Shown: positions 8,663-17,306, counted from the first letter of the stretch. The stretch: 64,000 nucleotides of DNA from Ralstonia insidiosa (GCF_008801405.1 NZ_VZPV01000003.1:478712-542711), one strand, 5' to 3'. Translations and numbers: made by a program. The notes: generated from the sequence alone by a model not told the origin.

Positions 8663-9776
8663 TTAGCCCATCACCACCACGCTCGATAGCAGCAGCTTCA
8701 CGAGCACGGCCTGCCGCGTGGCACCCGTCTTGGAGAAGATGCCCCGCAGGTGGGCGCGCGCGGTGTTCTTCTTGATGCCGAGCCGGGTGGCGGCTTCGTC
8801 CAGCGTCAAGCCGTCCACCATCAGCAGGGCGAGTTCGATTTCGGTGGGCGTGCGTGTTGCGCGGCGAGCCCGCCGGGTCGCGAATGAACACGGCCACGGC
8901 GGGCCGGTGCGCCTTGTCTTCCGCGCGATAACTGAGCGGGATGGGGCGCACCAGCACGCTGAGCGGCGTGGGCACTTCGGGCCGCGTCAGCGTGGTGACT
9001 TCACTGCGCATGTTGGCGGTGGCCTGGGCTTCGACCGCGCCTTCCAGGATCTTGCGGAACTTGCGGTTCTCCACCGGGCAGTGCGCCTGCAGCATGCCGT
9101 CGGCGACATGGAGGCCATCGCGCGCGCGCAGCAGGCGGTTGGCCATGTCGTTGGTCTTCATCACCTTGCCGCGCTCGTCCAGGATCACGGTGCCGACCAG
9201 CAGGCGATCGACGGCGCCCTCATACAGGGTGCGCTCCGACTCCAGCACGTCGAGCCGCGCGTGCAGATCGACGGCGCGCTTCAGGTGGGGCAGCAGCCCG
9301 CCCAGCAAGGTCTTGTCGGCATCGTCAAAGTCCTGCCCGTCGTGGTTGCGGCTCACGAACAGCGCGCATTCCACCCCATTGGGGGTGACGAGGTTGACTG
9401 CGAGGATGTAGCGCAGGTCGAGCGGTTGCAGGTATTGCACATAGAACGGGTGGGCCAGCCAGCCGGTCTGTCCGAACAGTTCATCGGCGCTGAACAGCCG
9501 ATCCGGGTGCAGGTCCAGAAAGGGGCACAGGGCGTAGTACTGCTCGCTGTACGAGGGCTCGCCCGGTAGCAGCGGGCCGTAGTGCGACGCGTTGACGATC
9601 AGCCCGGGCCGGCAGGTGGCGGGGTGCCGTAGCACCAGCGTCACGAAGGCCGCACCCAGCCGCAGGCGCACGCTTTCGAGAAAGCCGGCCCAGGGCACTG
9701 CCTCGGTCGGCCCCTGGTAGAGCAGGTCGAGCAGGGCGCTCAGTTCGCTGGCCGGCAGCGGGTCGGGCAACTTCAT
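8663..9776 (-). pseudogene. LuxR-family regulator, apparent frameshift before the HTH
   Basis: Transcription regulator with a C-terminal LuxR HTH. From the ATG at 9776 (after GAGGAA) about 300 residues read through an N-terminal sensor-like part to VFIRDP near 8880, then the frame runs into unrelated sequence and stops at 8637. The HTH lies in another minus-strand frame: TPTEIELALL starts near 8851, then EAATRLGIKKNTARAHL, ending at a TAA at 8663. Only about nine codons separate the two parts, where relatives usually have fifteen or more, so a short out-of-frame deletion fits best. A sequencing error is possible. It carries its own upstream box and is the obvious candidate for the ten dyads in this region. 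Confidence 0.8.
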
Positions 9777-9800
9777 CGTGATTCCTCGCGTCGCGACAAC

Positions 9801-9823
9801 GGAAAAAGGCGGCGCGGGCCGCC
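9801..9823 (-). terminator. Rho-independent terminator after cysNC
   Basis: On the minus strand GGCGGC (9823-9818) pairs with GCCGCC (9813-9808) across a 4-nt loop, followed by TTTTTCC. It lies about 55 bp after the cysNC stop at 9880, downstream of the luxR promoter box. Confidence 0.7.
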
Positions 9824-9829
9824 TTTCCC

Positions 9830-9872
9830 ATCGTACGGATCGAGGCGCTGGCCTCATCGTCCGTTTGCAGTA
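9830..9872 (-). promoter_or_regulatory. Degenerate LuxR-type box and -10 upstream of luxR
   Basis: On the minus strand TACTGCAAACGGACGATG (9872 to 9855) keeps the right half of the dyad (GGACGATG) but not the left. TACGAT follows at 9835-9830, 19 bp downstream. The luxR ATG at 9776 is 78 bp from the box. This suggests weak autoregulation. Confidence 0.5.
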
Positions 9873-9879
9873 GACGCCA

Positions 9880-11826
9880 TCAAGCCTGGCCCACCGTGCC
9901 CGACTCCCGCAGCCACGCGACGATGCGCTCGGCCGCCTGCTCCGCCGTGTCGACGGTGGTGTCGATGCGGATCTCCGGTTGCTCGGGCGGTTCGTACGGC
10001 GAGTCGATGCCGGTGAAGTTCTTCAGCTCACCGCGGCGCGCCTTGCGATAGAGCCCTTTGGGGTCACGTTCTTCTGCCACCGCCAGCGGGGTATCGACGA
10101 AGACTTCGATGAACTCGCCCTCGGCCACCAGTGCCCGTGCCATCTCGCGCTCGGAGCGGAACGGCGAGATGAACGACACCAGCACGATCAGCCCGGCATC
10201 CAGCATCAGGCGCGACACTTCGGCCACGCGGCGGATGTTCTCCACGCGGTCGGCCTCGGAGAAACCCAGGTCCTTGTTCAGGCCGTGCCGCACGTTGTCG
10301 CCGTCCAGCAGATAGGTGTGGTGGCCGAGTGCATGCAGGCGCTTTTCCACCAGGTTGGCAACGGTGGATTTGCCCGCGCCCGACAGCCCGGTGAACCACA
10401 CGATGCGCGGCGTCTGGTGCTTGAGCGCGGCGTGCGCGTGGCGGTCCACATCGATGGCCTGCCAGTGCACGTTCTGCGCGCGGCGCAGGGCAAAGTGCAG
10501 CATGCCGGCGCCCACCGTGTTGTTGGTGAGGCGGTCGATCATGATGAAGCCGCCCAGGTCACGGTTGCGCGCATACGCTTCGAACACCACCGGCTGATCC
10601 AGGTGCAGGTTGCACACGCCAATCTCGTTCAACTCCAGCGTGCGCGCGGCCAGATGTTCCAGCGTGTTGACGTTGACCTTGTACTTGGGCTGCGCCACCG
10701 TCACGCCCACCGTGCGCGTGCCGAGCTTGAGCAGGTAGGGGCGGCCGGGCAGCATGGCCTCTTCGTTCATCCACACCAGCGTGGCCTCGAACTGGTCGGC
10801 CACGGCGGGTTGGTCTTCGGCACAGGCCAGCACGTCGCCCCGGCTGACGTCGATCTCGTCTTCCAGCGTGAGCGTCACCGCCTGGCCGCGTACCGCCTGC
10901 GGGCAGGCACCGTTCGCACCGATGATGCTGGCCACGCGGCTCTCGCGGCCCGACGGCAGCGAACGCAGTCGATCGCCCACGCGCACTTCGCCGGCGCTGA
11001 TGGTGCCGGTAAAGCCGCGGAAGTCCAGGTTGGGGCGGTTGACCCACTGCACGGGCAGGCGGAACGATTCGTCCTGCGTGGGTGCGTTGTCGATCGGCAC
11101 GTTCTCCAGGTGCGCCATCAGCGTGGGGCCCTGATACCACGGCGTATTGGCGCTGTGCGCCGTGATGTTGTCGCCGCGCAGGGCCGACATCGGAATGCAG
11201 ACGATGTCCGTCAGGCCGATCTGCTGCGCGAAATCGCGGTATTCGCGTTCGATGGCGTCGTACACATCGCGCGAGTAGTCCACCATGTCCAGCTTGTTGA
11301 CGGCCACCACCACGCGGCGGATGCCGAGCGTGGACACCAGATAGCTGTGGCGGCGAGTCTGCGTCTGCACGCCGCGGCGGGCGTCCACCAGCAGCACGGC
11401 CAGGTCGGCGGTCGAGGCGCCGGTCACCATGTTGCGGGTGTATTGCTCGTGCCCGGGGGTGTCCGCCACGATGAACTTGCGCTTGTCGGTGGCAAAGAAG
11501 CGGTAGGCCACGTCGATGGTGATGCCCTGTTCGCGCTCCGCGGCCAGGCCATCCACCAGCAGCGCGAAGTCGAGCTGGTCACCCTGCGTGCCCATCTTTT
11601 TCGAATCGGCTTCGAGCTGGGCGAGCTGGTCTTCGAACAGCATCTTCGACTCGTACAGCAGGCGGCCGATCAACGTGCTCTTGCCGTCGTCGACGCTGCC
11701 GCAGGTGATGAAGCGCAGCAGCCCCTTGTTCTTCTGGGCGTGCAGGTAGTGCGCGACGTCGTTCTGCGCGTCATTGGGTTGCACCGATTGCGCCATGGCG
11801 GGCGCGGCCTCCAGTAGCGTTTCCAT
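9880..11826 (-). CDS. cysNC: Bifunctional sulfate adenylyltransferase subunit 1 / APS kinase
   Basis: Fusion of CysN (GTPase subunit of ATP sulfurylase, about residues 1-450) and CysC (APS kinase, about 460-648), as in rhizobial NodQ. The CysN part has P-loop GSVDDGKS, DTPGHEQY and NKLD; the CysC part has a second P-loop GLSGAGKS and the DGDNVRHGLN segment. With CysD it makes APS and then PAPS. The start overlaps the cysD stop by one base (TGATG), implying translational coupling. The kinase fusion makes the product PAPS rather than just APS, and a sulfotransferase gene lies in the divergent operon at 14.1 kb. A terminator follows. Confidence 0.95.
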   Translation of the reverse strand: METLLEAAPAMAQSVQPNDAQNDVAHYLHAQKNKGLLRFITCGSVDDGKSTLIGRLLYESKMLFEDQLAQLEADSKKMGTQGDQLDFALLVDGLAAEREQGITIDVAYRFFATDKRKFIVADTPGHEQYTRNMVTGASTADLAVLLVDARRGVQTQTRRHSYLVSTLGIRRVVVAVNKLDMVDYSRDVYDAIEREYRDFAQQIGLTDIVCIPMSALRGDNITAHSANTPWYQGPTLMAHLENVPIDNAPTQDESFRLPVQWVNRPNLDFRGFTGTISAGEVRVGDRLRSLPSGRESRVASIIGANGACPQAVRGQAVTLTLEDEIDVSRGDVLACAEDQPAVADQFEATLVWMNEEAMLPGRPYLLKLGTRTVGVTVAQPKYKVNVNTLEHLAARTLELNEIGVCNLHLDQPVVFEAYARNRDLGGFIMIDRLTNNTVGAGMLHFALRRAQNVHWQAIDVDRHAHAALKHQTPRIVWFTGLSGAGKSTVANLVEKRLHALGHHTYLLDGDNVRHGLNKDLGFSEADRVENIRRVAEVSRLMLDAGLIVLVSFISPFRSEREMARALVAEGEFIEVFVDTPLAVAEERDPKGLYRKARRGELKNFTGIDSPYEPPEQPEIRIDTTVDTAEQAAERIVAWLRESGTVGQA

Positions 11827-12722
11827 CAGAAATAGCCCTCCTGCTTCTTCTTCTCCATCGACCCGGCCGAATCGCTGTCGATCAGCCGGCCCTGCCGTTC
11901 GGACGTGGTGGCCAGCAGCATCTCGCGGATGATCCCATCCAGCGTGTCGGCTTCGCTCTCGATCGCACCGGTCAGCGGGTAGCAGCCCAGCGTGCGGAAG
12001 CGCACGCGGCGCATGGTCGGCTTTTCGCCGGGGCGCAAGGGCAGGCGGTCGTCATCGACCATGATCAACGTGCCGTCGCGCTCCACCACGGGACGTTCCT
12101 TGGCGAAGTAGAGCGGCACGATGGGGATGTTGTTCAGATAGATGTATTGCCAGATGTCGAGCTCCGTCCAGTTCGACAGCGGGAACACGCGCAGGCTTTC
12201 GCCCTTGCGCTTGCGTGCGTTGTACTGGCGCCAGAGTTCGGGGCGCTGCATCTTCGGGTCCCAGCGGTGCTGCGCGGTGCGCACCGAGAACACGCGCTCC
12301 TTGGCACGCGATTTCTCTTCGTCGCGCCGGGCGCCACCAAAGGCTGCGTCGAAGCCGTAGTGGTCCAGCGCCTGCTTGAGCCCTTGGGTTTTCCAGACGT
12401 CGGTGTGCACGGCCGAGCCATGCTCGTGCGGGCTGATGTTGCCCGCGATCCCATCCGGGTTGATGTGCACACGCAGGTCCAGCCCGAGCCGTTCGACGGT
12501 CTGGTCGCGGAAGGCGATCATCTCGCGGAACTTCCACGTGGTATCGACGTGCAGCAGCGGAAACGGCGGCTTGGCCGGGTGGAAGGCCTTCATGGCCAGG
12601 TGCAGCATCACGGCGCTGTCCTTGCCGATGGAATAGAGCATGACGGGGTTTTCGCACTCCGCCACCACTTCCCGCATGATGTGGATGCTCTCCGCCTCCA
12701 GTTGCTCCAGGTGGGTCAACAT
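11826..12722 (-). CDS. cysD: Sulfate adenylyltransferase subunit 2
   Basis: Small catalytic subunit of ATP sulfurylase (298 aa, full length), forming APS from ATP and sulfate. The PP-loop appears as SIGKDSAVMLHL near residue 31; FGGARRDEEKSRAKER and the C-terminal MEKKKQEGYF are family hallmarks. The ATG follows GAGGAGA. A LuxR-type box lies 90 bp upstream, tying PAPS synthesis to the catabolic regulon rather than, or in addition to, cysteine supply. Confidence 0.95.
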   Translation of the reverse strand: MLTHLEQLEAESIHIMREVVAECENPVMLYSIGKDSAVMLHLAMKAFHPAKPPFPLLHVDTTWKFREMIAFRDQTVERLGLDLRVHINPDGIAGNISPHEHGSAVHTDVWKTQGLKQALDHYGFDAAFGGARRDEEKSRAKERVFSVRTAQHRWDPKMQRPELWRQYNARKRKGESLRVFPLSNWTELDIWQYIYLNNIPIVPLYFAKERPVVERDGTLIMVDDDRLPLRPGEKPTMRRVRFRTLGCYPLTGAIESEADTLDGIIREMLLATTSERQGRLIDSDSAGSMEKKKQEGYF

Positions 12723-12785
12723 CGTTGTCTCCTCTTCACTTGCCGGCCCCGTTCACGAATGTCGCGGGGTGCCTGGCATGGTGAA

Positions 12786-12830
12786 AAGGTAGCGATCCGG
12801 GGGGCTGCCCAACTTCGTCCGGGCGGACTA
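12786..12830 (-). promoter_or_regulatory. LuxR-type box and -10 element for cysD-cysNC
   Basis: On the minus strand TAGTCCGCCCGGACGAAG (12830 to 12813) is a full consensus match, followed 21 bp later by TACCTT (12791-12786). The box ends 90 bp before the cysD start. It is back to back with the box for the DUF1214 operon. Confidence 0.75.
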
Positions 12831-12859
12831 AAAAATGGCGGGCCGCGCCGCACGTTTTC

Positions 12860-12904
12860 TAGTCCAGGTGGAGGAGGTAACCGCAGGGATGCGCTTGGTA
12901 CCGT
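12860..12904 (+). promoter_or_regulatory. Degenerate LuxR-type box and -10 for the DUF1214-sulfotransferase operon
   Basis: TAGTCCAGGTGGAGGAGG at 12860-12877 keeps the left half and most of the right half of the dyad. TACCGT follows at 12899-12904, 21 bp downstream. The DUF1214 ATG is at 12964. Thirty bases separate it from the divergent cysD box. Confidence 0.55.
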
Positions 12905-12963
12905 TGCTTCGACGCGCTGACAGGGCCTGCCTGTTGCGCATACGGACAACGGGAGCGAAGCAC

Positions 12964-14097
12964 ATGGCGATTTCTGCCGAAGAGCAGTTGTTGAGTGGCC
13001 AGACCTGGGCCGAATTTTGCGACGTCCTCAAGCGCAGCGGGCAGCAGATCCTGCGCACGGAGGCGCCGACCGATGCATTGACGCGCGCCGAGGGCTATCG
13101 CTACCTCAGCCGGCTGCTGCGCATTGCGCTGGAAATGCACGTGGAGTTTGCCGATCCGGCGTTCCCCGGCTTCTTCTCGCCCTCGCACGAAACCGCGAAG
13201 ATCGGCGCGGACAACCCCGACAACCTCTACCGCTACGCGCGCCTGGACGGCACCGCCGCGTATCGCATTCGCGGCCGGCGCGGCACGGTGGCGTACCTCA
13301 GCTTTGGCACGCAAAAGGGCGGGTACGAAACCGACGGCCGCATGATCCAGACCGGCTTCATCGACAGCAACAAGCTGGCGGTGGCGCCGGATGGGAGCTT
13401 CGAACTCATCCTCAGCGCGCAGCCGCACGACGGCAACTGGGTGCGCATGGAACCGGCCACCAATGCGCTGGTGGTGCGCCAGACCTTCCTCGATCGCAAG
13501 GCGGAGACGCCGGCCGAGTTGCAGATCGAGCGTATTCAGGAGTCGGGCGCGGAAGACAAGCCCACCCCCTTGAGCGCCGAACGCCTGCACGGCGGCCTGC
13601 TGCGCGCGGCCGGATTTGTGGAGAACACGGCGCGCATCTTTGCCGACTGGGCGCAGGGCTACGGCACCCACGTCAACGGACTGCCGCCGGCAGACCAGGC
13701 GGTGTGCCAGGCCGCGGGCGGCGATCCGAACATCTTCTACTACCACTCGCAGTGGGCCTTGGAAGACGACGAAGCGCTGGTGGTGGAAGTGGACCGCGTG
13801 CCCGAGTGCGAATTCTGGAACTTCCAGATCAACAACTACTGGATGGAGTCGCTCGACTACCGCTATCACGACATTTGTCTGAACAAGCACAGCGCACAGC
13901 TGGATGCCAAGGGCGGCGTCACCGTCATCCTCAGCGCGCGCGACCCTGGCCTGCCCAACTGGCTGGAGACCGCCGGCCACCGCAACGGCACCATGTGCTG
14001 GCGCTGGGTGGGGGCGGGGGAACCGACGAACGCGGCGCATCCGCGTACGCGCGTGGTCAAGGTGGAGACGTTGAAAGCGCTGAAGGAGGTCGCATGA
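12964..14097 (+). CDS. DUF1214-domain protein
   Basis: A 377-residue protein whose C-terminal half matches the DUF1214 pattern, seen in segments such as ECEFWNFQINNYWMESLDY and in VTVILSARDPGLPNWL. No signal peptide or membrane segment is visible, so it is probably cytoplasmic. The ATG at 12964 is preferred because earlier in-frame starts lie on top of the promoter box. Its stop overlaps the sulfotransferase start (ATGA), so the two proteins are made together and may act on the same molecule. The family has no firmly assigned activity. Confidence 0.75.
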   Translation: MAISAEEQLLSGQTWAEFCDVLKRSGQQILRTEAPTDALTRAEGYRYLSRLLRIALEMHVEFADPAFPGFFSPSHETAKIGADNPDNLYRYARLDGTAAYRIRGRRGTVAYLSFGTQKGGYETDGRMIQTGFIDSNKLAVAPDGSFELILSAQPHDGNWVRMEPATNALVVRQTFLDRKAETPAELQIERIQESGAEDKPTPLSAERLHGGLLRAAGFVENTARIFADWAQGYGTHVNGLPPADQAVCQAAGGDPNIFYYHSQWALEDDEALVVEVDRVPECEFWNFQINNYWMESLDYRYHDICLNKHSAQLDAKGGVTVILSARDPGLPNWLETAGHRNGTMCWRWVGAGEPTNAAHPRTRVVKVETLKALKEVA

Positions 14098-15281
14098 ATA
14101 CCCTGGCTGACCGCATGCCCGTGCTCGACGTGGACCGCCTTCTGGCGCAGGCCACCGAGCAGACGGGCGGGCTGACGGATTTCGGCCCCGGCAACTACCG
14201 CGAAGCGCTGGGCGTGCTGTTCGATTCGCTGGCGCGCGAGGCCAACCTGTCGCCGCAGGGCGTGCATCTGCTGCACAGCAAGCTGCTGGCGCAATTGGTG
14301 AACCGGCTCGTCATCCAGGAGTACTGCCGCCACCATCCGGAAATTCTGCAGGAGCGCATTGAAGACCCGCTGGTGATCATCGGCTTGCCGCGCACCGGCA
14401 CCACGCTGCTGCAGCGCATGCTGGCCACCGATGCGCGCTTCCATTCGGCGGCATGGTGGGAAACGCGCTACCCGGCGCCATTGCCCGGGGAAGGCGTGCG
14501 CGATGCGGGCTCACGTATCGCCCGTGCCAAAGAGGAAGTCGCGCAGATGGTGCACTTCATCCCTGACATCCTGGCCATCCACCCGCTCGACGCCATGCAG
14601 GCCGACGAGGAATTCATGCTGATGGAGCACGCCTTCCTGTGCGCCATGGATTCGTACGTGAACGTGCCGACCTACAGCGCGTGGCGTGAGCGGCAGGATC
14701 AGACGCCCGTCTACACGTACCTCAAGACGATGCTGCAGTTCCTGCAGTGGCAGAAGCGCCAGCGTGGTGAGCCAGCGGCGCAGCGCTGGGTGCTGAAGAC
14801 GCCCCAGCACCTGCACGCGGTCGACGTCCTGTTCCAGGTCTTTCCCGGCGCGCAGGTGGTGCTGACCCATCGGGACCCGGCCCAGACCATTCCGTCGATG
14901 GCCAGCATGGCGCACACGCTGTGGAAGATGTATGCCGACGCGCCGGACGCCACGGCGGTCGGCCAGCAGTGGAGCGCGCAGCTGCGGCGCGCAACCGAAC
15001 ACGCCATGGCCGTGCGCGACCGCATGCCGGCCGACCGCTTCCTCGATGTCCGCTTTGAAGACACGGTGCGTGATCCGTTTGGCGTGGTGGAGTCGGTGTA
15101 CCGCTTTGCCGGCATGCCGCTGACCGACGCCGCCCGCGCCGGCATGCAGGCGTGGATGGACAGCAACCCGCGCAGCCAGCGTGCCGCGCATGCCTATACG
15201 CTGGAGCAGTTCGGCCTGAGCCAGGCGCAGATCGAACGCGACTTTGCCGGCTACCGCGCACGGCACGTACTGGGGAACTAA
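14094..15281 (+). CDS. PAPS-dependent sulfotransferase
   Basis: Sulfotransferase of the Sulfotransferase_3 type (395 aa), moving the sulfo group of PAPS to a hydroxyl or amine acceptor. The 5'-phosphosulfate loop is LPRTGTTLLQRML near residue 98 and the 3'-phosphate segment is THRDPAQTIPSM near residue 258; both are intact. No signal peptide. It starts on an ATGA overlap with the DUF1214 gene, with AAGGAGG just upstream. Divergent cysD-cysNC would supply PAPS under the same type of promoter. The acceptor is unknown; a hydroxylated pathway intermediate is the simplest guess. Confidence 0.88.
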   Translation: MNTLADRMPVLDVDRLLAQATEQTGGLTDFGPGNYREALGVLFDSLAREANLSPQGVHLLHSKLLAQLVNRLVIQEYCRHHPEILQERIEDPLVIIGLPRTGTTLLQRMLATDARFHSAAWWETRYPAPLPGEGVRDAGSRIARAKEEVAQMVHFIPDILAIHPLDAMQADEEFMLMEHAFLCAMDSYVNVPTYSAWRERQDQTPVYTYLKTMLQFLQWQKRQRGEPAAQRWVLKTPQHLHAVDVLFQVFPGAQVVLTHRDPAQTIPSMASMAHTLWKMYADAPDATAVGQQWSAQLRRATEHAMAVRDRMPADRFLDVRFEDTVRDPFGVVESVYRFAGMPLTDAARAGMQAWMDSNPRSQRAAHAYTLEQFGLSQAQIERDFAGYRARHVLGN

Positions 15282-15308
15282 AGAGCAACTAAAGAGCAAC
15301 TAAAGAGC
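15276..15308 (+). repeat. Three tandem copies of an 11-bp unit at the sulfotransferase stop
   Basis: AACTAAAGAGC occurs three times in a row (15276-15286, 15287-15297, 15298-15308). The first copy contains the TAA stop of the sulfotransferase gene. Slippage during replication is the likely origin. Confidence 0.9.
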
Positions 15309-15351
15309 AACCCAACCTAGACCAGCGCACCGCGCACAACGGAGACAACAC

Positions 15352-16143
15352 ATGCTGTTGAAAGACAAGATCGTCATCGTATCGGGCATCGGGCCCGGCC
15401 TGGGCGTGAAGCTGGCGGTGGAGGCGGCCCGCGAAGGCGCCCGCGCCGTGGCCATCGCCGCCCGCACGCAAGCCAAGCTGGACGACGCGCAAGCCCGTAT
15501 TGCTGCATTGGGGGTGGACTGCGAAGTCCTGAGCGTGCCGACCGACATTACGGATCGCGCGCAGTGCCGGGCATTGGCGGCGGAGGTCATGCGCAAGTAC
15601 GGCCGCATCGATGCGCTTGTCAACAGCGCCTACCAGCACGGCAACTTTCCCGAGGCGGTGGAAGCCGCTGACCTGGATGTCTGGCGTGATGTGTTCGAGA
15701 CCAACGTGTTCGGCACCATGACGCTGACGCAGGAAGTGGCTGCCCTGATGAAGCCGCAGGGCCACGGCGCCATCGTGATGATCAACACACAGGCCACGCG
15801 CAAGCCGATGCCGGGCGAATCGGGCTATGCCGCATCCAAGGGCGCGCTGACGGTGGCGGTCAAGTACCTCGCGCGCGAGCTGGGCAAGTACGGCATTCGT
15901 GCCAACAGCATCTTCATGGGCTGGATGTGGGGCGCGCCGGTGCAGGGCTACGTGCAGTGGGCCGCCGCAGAGCAGGGCGTGAGCGAAGCGCAGATCGTCG
16001 CACCGATTGCCTCGCAGATTGCGCTGGGCAAGATGCCGACCGATGACGACTGTGCTCGCGCCGCGCTGTTCCTGGTGTCGGACTACGCACGTGCCATCAG
16101 CGGAGCCTCGCTCGACGCCAATGGCGGCGACTTCATGGCCTGA
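15352..16143 (+). CDS. Short-chain dehydrogenase/reductase
   Basis: SDR of 263 residues. The cofactor region reads SGIGPGLG near residue 11, a variant of TGxxxGxG. YAASK near 164 gives the Tyr/Lys pair and VNSAY replaces the NNAG motif. INTQAT stands where the catalytic serine motif usually is, so threonine may replace serine. The C-terminus has GASLDANGGDFM. The start follows a GGAGA and lies 70 bp after the sulfotransferase gene. Probably oxidises or reduces a pathway alcohol or ketone; the substrate is unknown. Confidence 0.85.
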   Translation: MLLKDKIVIVSGIGPGLGVKLAVEAAREGARAVAIAARTQAKLDDAQARIAALGVDCEVLSVPTDITDRAQCRALAAEVMRKYGRIDALVNSAYQHGNFPEAVEAADLDVWRDVFETNVFGTMTLTQEVAALMKPQGHGAIVMINTQATRKPMPGESGYAASKGALTVAVKYLARELGKYGIRANSIFMGWMWGAPVQGYVQWAAAEQGVSEAQIVAPIASQIALGKMPTDDDCARAALFLVSDYARAISGASLDANGGDFMA

Positions 16144-16165
16144 ACGCGGCGACTGGAGCCCCGCA

Positions 16166-17128
16166 ATGACCCGCTACTTTGCCTTCAATGGCGATGCCGA
16201 TGGCCTGTGCGCGCTGCAGCAGCTTCGCCTGGCGCAGCCGTGCGAAGCCACACTCGTCACCGGCATCAAGCGCGATATCCGTCTGCTGGAGCGCATCGAC
16301 GCACAAGCCGGCGATGTCGTGACCGCGCTGGACATTTCGCTCGACCAGAACCGCGGCGGGTTGTTGCGTTTGCTGCAAGCCGGTGCGTGGGTGGACTACT
16401 TCGACCATCACCATGCCGGCGAGCTGCCCGATCATGCCGGACTGCGCACCTATATCGACGAGGCCCCCACCGTCTGCACCAGCATCCTGGTGGACCGGCA
16501 TCTGGAAGGGCGCTATCGCCGTTGGGCCATCACGGCCGCATTCGGCGACAACCTGACCCCTGTGGCCCATGCAATGGCGGAACAGGCGGGCCTGAGCGCG
16601 CAGGACACCGCAACGCTGGAGCAGCTCGGCACGTGCCTCAACTACAACGCCTACGGCGAGTGCGTGGCCGACCTGCATTTCGACCCCGCAGCGCTGGCGC
16701 AAACCATGCTGCCCTTCGAAGACCCGCTGGCGTTTGCGGCACAGAGCGCCGCCTACCACGTCCTGCGTGCCGGTTATGAAGACGACATGGCTTGCGCCCG
16801 AGCCATCGGGCCGGTGCACGAGTGCTCGGGTGCTGCCGTGCTGGTTCTTCCGGATGCGCCGTGGGCACGCCGCGCGATCGGCGTGCTGGGCAATGAACTC
16901 GCACGCACGCGCCCAGGGGATGCCATTGGCCTGTTGTCCCCAAAAAGCTCGGGCGGCTATGCCGTCAGCGTGCGCGTGCCGGCCACGAGCCCGACCGGTG
17001 CCGCCGACTTCTGCCGCGGCTTCGAAACCGGCGGTGGGCGTCGCCTGGCGGGCGGCATCAACCACCTGCCGGATGCGGATATGGAACGCTTCATCGGCAG
17101 CTTTTCTGCCCGCTTCGGCAAGTCGTAG
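16166..17128 (+). CDS. DHH-family phosphoesterase, candidate PAP phosphatase
   Basis: DHH phosphoesterase (320 aa). It shows motif I as FNGDADGLCA at the N-terminus, the aspartate of LDISLD, the name-giving DHH in YFDHHHAG near residue 82, and a glycine-rich C-terminal part (FETGGGRRLAGG) like the DHHA1 substrate-binding end. Family members are RecJ-like or NrnA-like, and NrnA-type enzymes hydrolyse PAP, the by-product of sulfotransferases. Its place 22 bp after the SDR in the sulfotransferase operon makes PAP recycling attractive. A housekeeping nuclease or oligoribonuclease role cannot be excluded. Confidence 0.75.
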   Translation: MTRYFAFNGDADGLCALQQLRLAQPCEATLVTGIKRDIRLLERIDAQAGDVVTALDISLDQNRGGLLRLLQAGAWVDYFDHHHAGELPDHAGLRTYIDEAPTVCTSILVDRHLEGRYRRWAITAAFGDNLTPVAHAMAEQAGLSAQDTATLEQLGTCLNYNAYGECVADLHFDPAALAQTMLPFEDPLAFAAQSAAYHVLRAGYEDDMACARAIGPVHECSGAAVLVLPDAPWARRAIGVLGNELARTRPGDAIGLLSPKSSGGYAVSVRVPATSPTGAADFCRGFETGGGRRLAGGINHLPDADMERFIGSFSARFGKS

Positions 17129-17187
17129 ACAAGTTGGGGACGCCCCGTCGGCTGCAGACAAGTCGCGCGAAGACACCCACACAAACG

Positions 17188-17231
17188 TAGTCTGGTTGGA
17201 CGAAGACGAGATGCGGCGAGCCCGCTACCGT
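17188..17231 (+). promoter_or_regulatory. LuxR-type box and -10 element for the phosphoesterase gene
   Basis: TAGTCTGGTTGGACGAAG at 17188-17205 with TACCGT at 17226-17231, 20 bp downstream. The start at 17307 is 101 bp from the box, the same distance as in the 7621 promoter. Confidence 0.75.
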
Positions 17232-17306
17232 GACTGCTCTGCTGGGCAGAGCGGGCCCATACCCACCGAGTCTGGCCGATATCAAAAATCAAAAGGGGGG
17301 GAGTCT

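Noticed and set aside
8637..8665. Taking the long LuxR frame to its stop at 8637 as the true C-terminus
   Set aside because: The last 80 residues of that frame are Arg/Ala/His-rich shadow sequence over a well-formed HTH in another frame.
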